Positions 22,140 to 24,021 of a stretch of 24,021 nt of DNA are shown piece by piece. Each line of letters starts with the position of its first letter. Position 1 is the stretch's first letter. The stretch is from positions 1-24,021 of the forward strand of contig DATKDU010000169.1 of assembly GCA_035512595.1 (NCBI GenBank), written 5' to 3'. This DNA is from DATKDU01 sp035512595. Lineage in GTDB: Bacteria; Planctomycetota; Planctomycetia; Pirellulales; Pirellulaceae. Position numbers and translations under genes: made by a program. The notes below the pieces were generated by a model that saw nothing but the letters and a program-made list of their open reading frames with translations, ran no database searches and was not told where the DNA came from.

Positions 22140-22205
22140 CCGGCAGCAAGAGCGGAGCAGCCTTCCCCGCCTGAACGTAGAAATAGGGTGGGGAGGGGCT
22201 GCCGG
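22140..22205 (+). repeat. Nested inverted repeat after the operon
   Basis: CCGGCAGC (22140-22147) pairs with GCTGCCGG (22198-22205), and inside it CCTTCCCC (22161-22168) pairs with GGGGAGGG (22190-22197) with one G-T pair. The structure begins 5 nt after the stop of the recombinase-like gene and precedes the terminator. Confidence 0.5.
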
Positions 22206-22213
22206 TTTCCATC

Positions 22214-22254
22214 GCCCCGCTGGGTAACAACAGCAATCCAGTGGGGCTTTATTT
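22214..22254 (+). terminator. Rho-independent terminator of the rightward operon
   Basis: GCCCC (22214-22218) with CTGG forms a stem with CCAG and GGGGC (22243-22247), followed by TTTATTT. It ends rightward transcription and overlaps the stop region of the leftward repressor gene. Confidence 0.65.
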
Positions 22255-22548
22255 CCTCCCCTTCCCCTTAGCCGAAAGCACTAACCCCAAATGACCCGCC
22301 AGCCGATCCACCGTGCCGCTGAGAAGCTGCTGGCCGTTCAGGAACCGTGTAATCATCGGCTGGGGGACGCCAGATTCCTTGGCCAGTGCCGTGGCGGACT
22401 TTCCGCTGTTGCGGATCGCGGCGCGGAGTTGGTCGCTGATCGTCGATTCCTTGGGCGGCTCCCGAGTCTTTCGCAGTCCATCCAGGAGCCGATCCAGGGC
22501 ATTCCGCAGGATCTTCAATTCTCGGTAGAAGTCCGATTTCTTAATCAT
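22249..22548 (-). CDS. XRE/Cro-type helix-turn-helix repressor
   Basis: The 99-aa protein starts at ATG 22548 with GGAG about 9 nt upstream on the minus strand; longer forms would run into the promoter. Residues 1-30 are a charged helix (FYRELKILRNALDRLLDGL), and residues 38-90 form an XRE helix-turn-helix: 'QLRAAIRNSGKSATALAKES', recognition helix 'VPQPMITRFLNGQ', closing 'TVDRLAGHLGL'. It is divergent from the integrase and the intergenic promoters overlap, so it probably holds the element in the integrated state by controlling integrase and itself. It is the only confident leftward gene in the element. Confidence 0.82.
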   Translation of the reverse strand: MIKKSDFYRELKILRNALDRLLDGLRKTREPPKESTISDQLRAAIRNSGKSATALAKESGVPQPMITRFLNGQQLLSGTVDRLAGHLGLVLSAKGKGRK

Positions 22549-22552
22549 TCGA

Positions 22553-22581
22553 TTGCACTCCAAAAGAGTATCGCCTATAAT
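22553..22581 (+). promoter_or_regulatory. Integrase promoter
   Basis: TTGCAC (22553-22558) and a consensus TATAAT (22576-22581) are 17 nt apart, 48 nt before the integrase ATG. Confidence 0.65.
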
Positions 22582-22605
22582 ACGAACTAGACTGGGGCCA
22601 GTCAA
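22577..22605 (-). promoter_or_regulatory. Repressor promoter overlapping the integrase promoter
   Basis: On the minus strand TTGACT (22605-22600) and TATTAT (22582-22577) are 17 nt apart. Its -10 box overlaps that of the integrase promoter, so the two cannot be open together. Confidence 0.6.
22590..22603. promoter_or_regulatory. Candidate operator
   Basis: GACTGG (22590-22595) is perfectly inverted as CCAGTC (22598-22603) across 2 nt. It overlaps the repressor -35 box and lies just downstream of the integrase -10 box, where a bound repressor would block both. Confidence 0.45.
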
Positions 22606-22629
22606 CCACAGAAGGAAAGAGCACAGACC

Positions 22630-23877
22630 ATGGCACGAACCACGAAACTACCGAAGGGACTTTGGAAGCGGGGCGGGGTTTACTATTCGCGATTCCGTCA
22701 GAATGGCCGGCTGGTGCAGAAGCGGCTATCGACCGATCTGGACGCGGCGAAACGGATCCTCACGCAACTGCGGGCCCGGGCCGACTGCGGGGACTTTGGA
22801 CTCACCGATAACGATTACGACTGGGCGGACCTGAAAGCGGAGTTTCTCCGCTGGGCAAAACAGACCGTCCGCAACACGGGCGACTATGAGCGGGACCTGG
22901 GGCACTTTGAAACGTATCTGAAGGTCAAGTCGGTCCGCCAGGTCGATCATTCCTACGTGGTTGGCTACCGCACCTGGCGGCTGGCGCAGACCGTCGGCAG
23001 CGTGGCCGGCAAGGATTGGGCGAAGGCCGACGGCCGCCGCGTGGGACCGCGGACCGTCAACCGCGAAGTGGGGACGCTGCAAAACATGCTCAACAAGGGC
23101 GTGGAATGGAAACGGATCGGCATCAACCCGATTGCCGGGCTCAAACCACTACGGTCCGACGATCCCCGCAAGCAGCGGCGGGCACTGACCGTGGAAGAGG
23201 CTGAAGCGATCTTCCGCGAGGCCCCGGCCTACCTGCGACCGGTCCTACGGCTGTTCTGTTCAACCGGCCTGCGGCGCGGCGAGCTCCTGGGGCTGCGATT
23301 CAGCGACGTCGATTTCGACGGCCGCACGATCACCATCCGGGCCAGCCAGGCCAAGAGCGGGAAGGCTCGAGAGATTCCCCTGGATGATTACTCCCTGCGG
23401 CTGTTGGAAGAGCAGCGGGACGCGGCCAAGCATCGCGAGCCGATCCCCGGCAAGACGCCTGCGGACCGATTCTCCCGCGATCATGTTTTCGTGACCGCCT
23501 GGAATACCCCGATGATGAACAACCCGCTGCGAGCGTTCTACGCGGTCTGCAAGCGGGCCGGCATTAAGGGCGGGGAGCAAGGCGGCAGCGTGGACCTGCA
23601 CTCCCTGCGCGTCACGTTCACGACGCTGACGATCGACGGCGGGGCAAACCCCCGGGCCGTGCAAGCGATCCTCGGGCATTCGACGCTGGCCCTCACGATG
23701 GGCGTCTATGCCAAGGTCACCGAGCGGAGCAAGCGGGATGCAATCGGCGCCCTGCCCTTCGCGACGGTCACCGCCCCCGAGCACGTGATAGCGTTCCCGA
23801 AAGTCGCCAGCCCGAATACAAGTAGCGAAAGCGAGTCGCAAACCCTTACCCGCCAAGCGGTTGCAGTGGCGACATAA
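22630..23877 (+). CDS. int: Tyrosine-family integrase
   Basis: The 415-aa protein starts at ATG 22630, preceded by GAAGGAAAGAG. The N-terminal arm-binding-like part begins 'KGLWKRGGVYYSRFRQNG', the core-binding domain spans about 65-175, and the catalytic domain about 185-370. All six active-site residues are present: Arg215 (TGLRRGE), Lys242 (QAKSGK), His324 and Arg327 (HSLR), His350 (LGHST) and Tyr360 (VYAK). It should recombine the tRNA-Phe site with the element site. Its TAA ends 3 nt before the right att repeat, so integrase and attP are next to each other in the circular form. Confidence 0.95.
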   Translation: MARTTKLPKGLWKRGGVYYSRFRQNGRLVQKRLSTDLDAAKRILTQLRARADCGDFGLTDNDYDWADLKAEFLRWAKQTVRNTGDYERDLGHFETYLKVKSVRQVDHSYVVGYRTWRLAQTVGSVAGKDWAKADGRRVGPRTVNREVGTLQNMLNKGVEWKRIGINPIAGLKPLRSDDPRKQRRALTVEEAEAIFREAPAYLRPVLRLFCSTGLRRGELLGLRFSDVDFDGRTITIRASQAKSGKAREIPLDDYSLRLLEEQRDAAKHREPIPGKTPADRFSRDHVFVTAWNTPMMNNPLRAFYAVCKRAGIKGGEQGGSVDLHSLRVTFTTLTIDGGANPRAVQAILGHSTLALTMGVYAKVTERSKRDAIGALPFATVTAPEHVIAFPKVASPNTSSESESQTLTRQAVAVAT

Positions 23878-23880
23878 TTC

Positions 23881-23924
23881 CTGAAAATCCATGTGTCGGC
23901 GGTTCGATCCCGCCCCTGACCACT
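23881..23924. repeat. attR core: right 44-bp direct repeat
   Basis: It is identical to 6621-6664 and contains the tRNA-Phe 3' part without its 5' half, so no functional tRNA is formed here. It marks the right end of the element. Confidence 0.95.
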
Positions 23925-23934
23925 GGCGATGAAG

Positions 23935-23968
23935 CCCGGAAAATGCCGCGTTTCCCGGGTTTTTTTTT
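23935..23968 (+). terminator. Former tRNA-Phe terminator beyond attR
   Basis: CCCGG (23935-23939) pairs with CCGGG (23955-23959), extended by AAA/TTT after one mismatch, and is followed by nine T. In the empty chromosome it would directly follow tRNA-Phe. The remaining 53 nt to the window end show no gene. Confidence 0.65.
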
Positions 23969-24021
23969 CGTTTCGTGACCGCCCGCGGCAGTGGTGCGTG
24001 GTTGGTCCGTTTTGGTCTGAA

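Larger units (their letters stand above)
6621..23880. mobile_element. Integrated phage-satellite-like element at tRNA-Phe
   Basis: The element is bounded by perfect 44-bp att repeats and carries a complete integrase beside attR, a divergent repressor, excisionase-like proteins, a primase-helicase, a large terminase and a prohead-protease-like gene. No portal, major capsid, neck, baseplate or lysis gene is recognisable. Its ORFs are intact and tightly packed, with repeated 4-nt stop/start overlaps. This argues against a decaying prophage. The best reading is an element that replicates itself and supplies some packaging functions while depending on a helper for particles; a novel capsid protein among the unknown ORFs would overturn this. 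Confidence 0.85.

Noticed and set aside
6621..23924. CRISPR array or defence island within the element
   Set aside because: The repeats found are short iterons and inverted repeats without regular unique spacers, and no cas gene or known defence gene is seen.
23881..23924. Second tRNA-Phe gene
   Set aside because: Only the 3' part from the anticodon loop is present; the acceptor 5' strand and D-arm are absent.

Overview
The window looks like part of a high-GC Planctomycetota (Pirellulales-like) chromosome carrying a complete 17.26-kb integrated element. The lineage is inferred from the host genes: a Cys/Arg-rich secreted protein, a short two-helix membrane protein of a type I associate with planctomycetes, and intergenic sequence rich in short perfect hairpins. 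No marker gene proves it.

Host part, about 1-6662. The 3' end of a radical-SAM gene is coupled by an ATGA overlap to a polytopic membrane protein. Then come a gene-poor stretch with a short basic ORF remnant and hairpins, a 54-aa membrane protein, a lipoprotein, a Cys-rich exported protein with its own terminator, an Hpt-like protein, endonuclease III and tRNA-Phe(GAA).

Integrated element, 6621-23880. A perfect 44-bp direct repeat (6621-6664 and 23881-23924), equal to the 3' part of tRNA-Phe from anticodon loop to discriminator plus 2 nt, brackets the element. A complete tyrosine integrase ends 3 nt before the right copy, and a divergent XRE-type repressor faces it across overlapping promoters. 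Most other genes lie on the plus strand, many joined by 4-nt stop/start overlaps. They form an unknown first gene; two small excisionase-like DNA-binding proteins; an unknown protein; an ERCC4-fold nuclease; a P4-like primase-helicase; a packaging/morphogenesis block (possible small terminase, unknown, large terminase, prohead-protease-like protein, unknown, coiled-coil protein); a doubtful small gene; a tape-measure-like protein; three small genes; and a large protein resembling a tyrosine recombinase that has lost most catalytic residues.

The element has integration, replication and DNA-packaging genes, and no recognisable portal, major capsid protein, neck or tail structural proteins apart from the weak tape-measure candidate. 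All its ORFs look intact. I infer a streamlined phage satellite or capsid-less integrative element rather than a decaying prophage. Its most unusual noncoding features are an iteron-like array upstream of the excisionase-like genes, two inverted sets of 9-nt-phased repeats at the 3' end of the primase gene, a run of small-loop hairpins (three with GNRA tetraloops) at 19519-19599, and strong clustering of CTCGAG in its left half.
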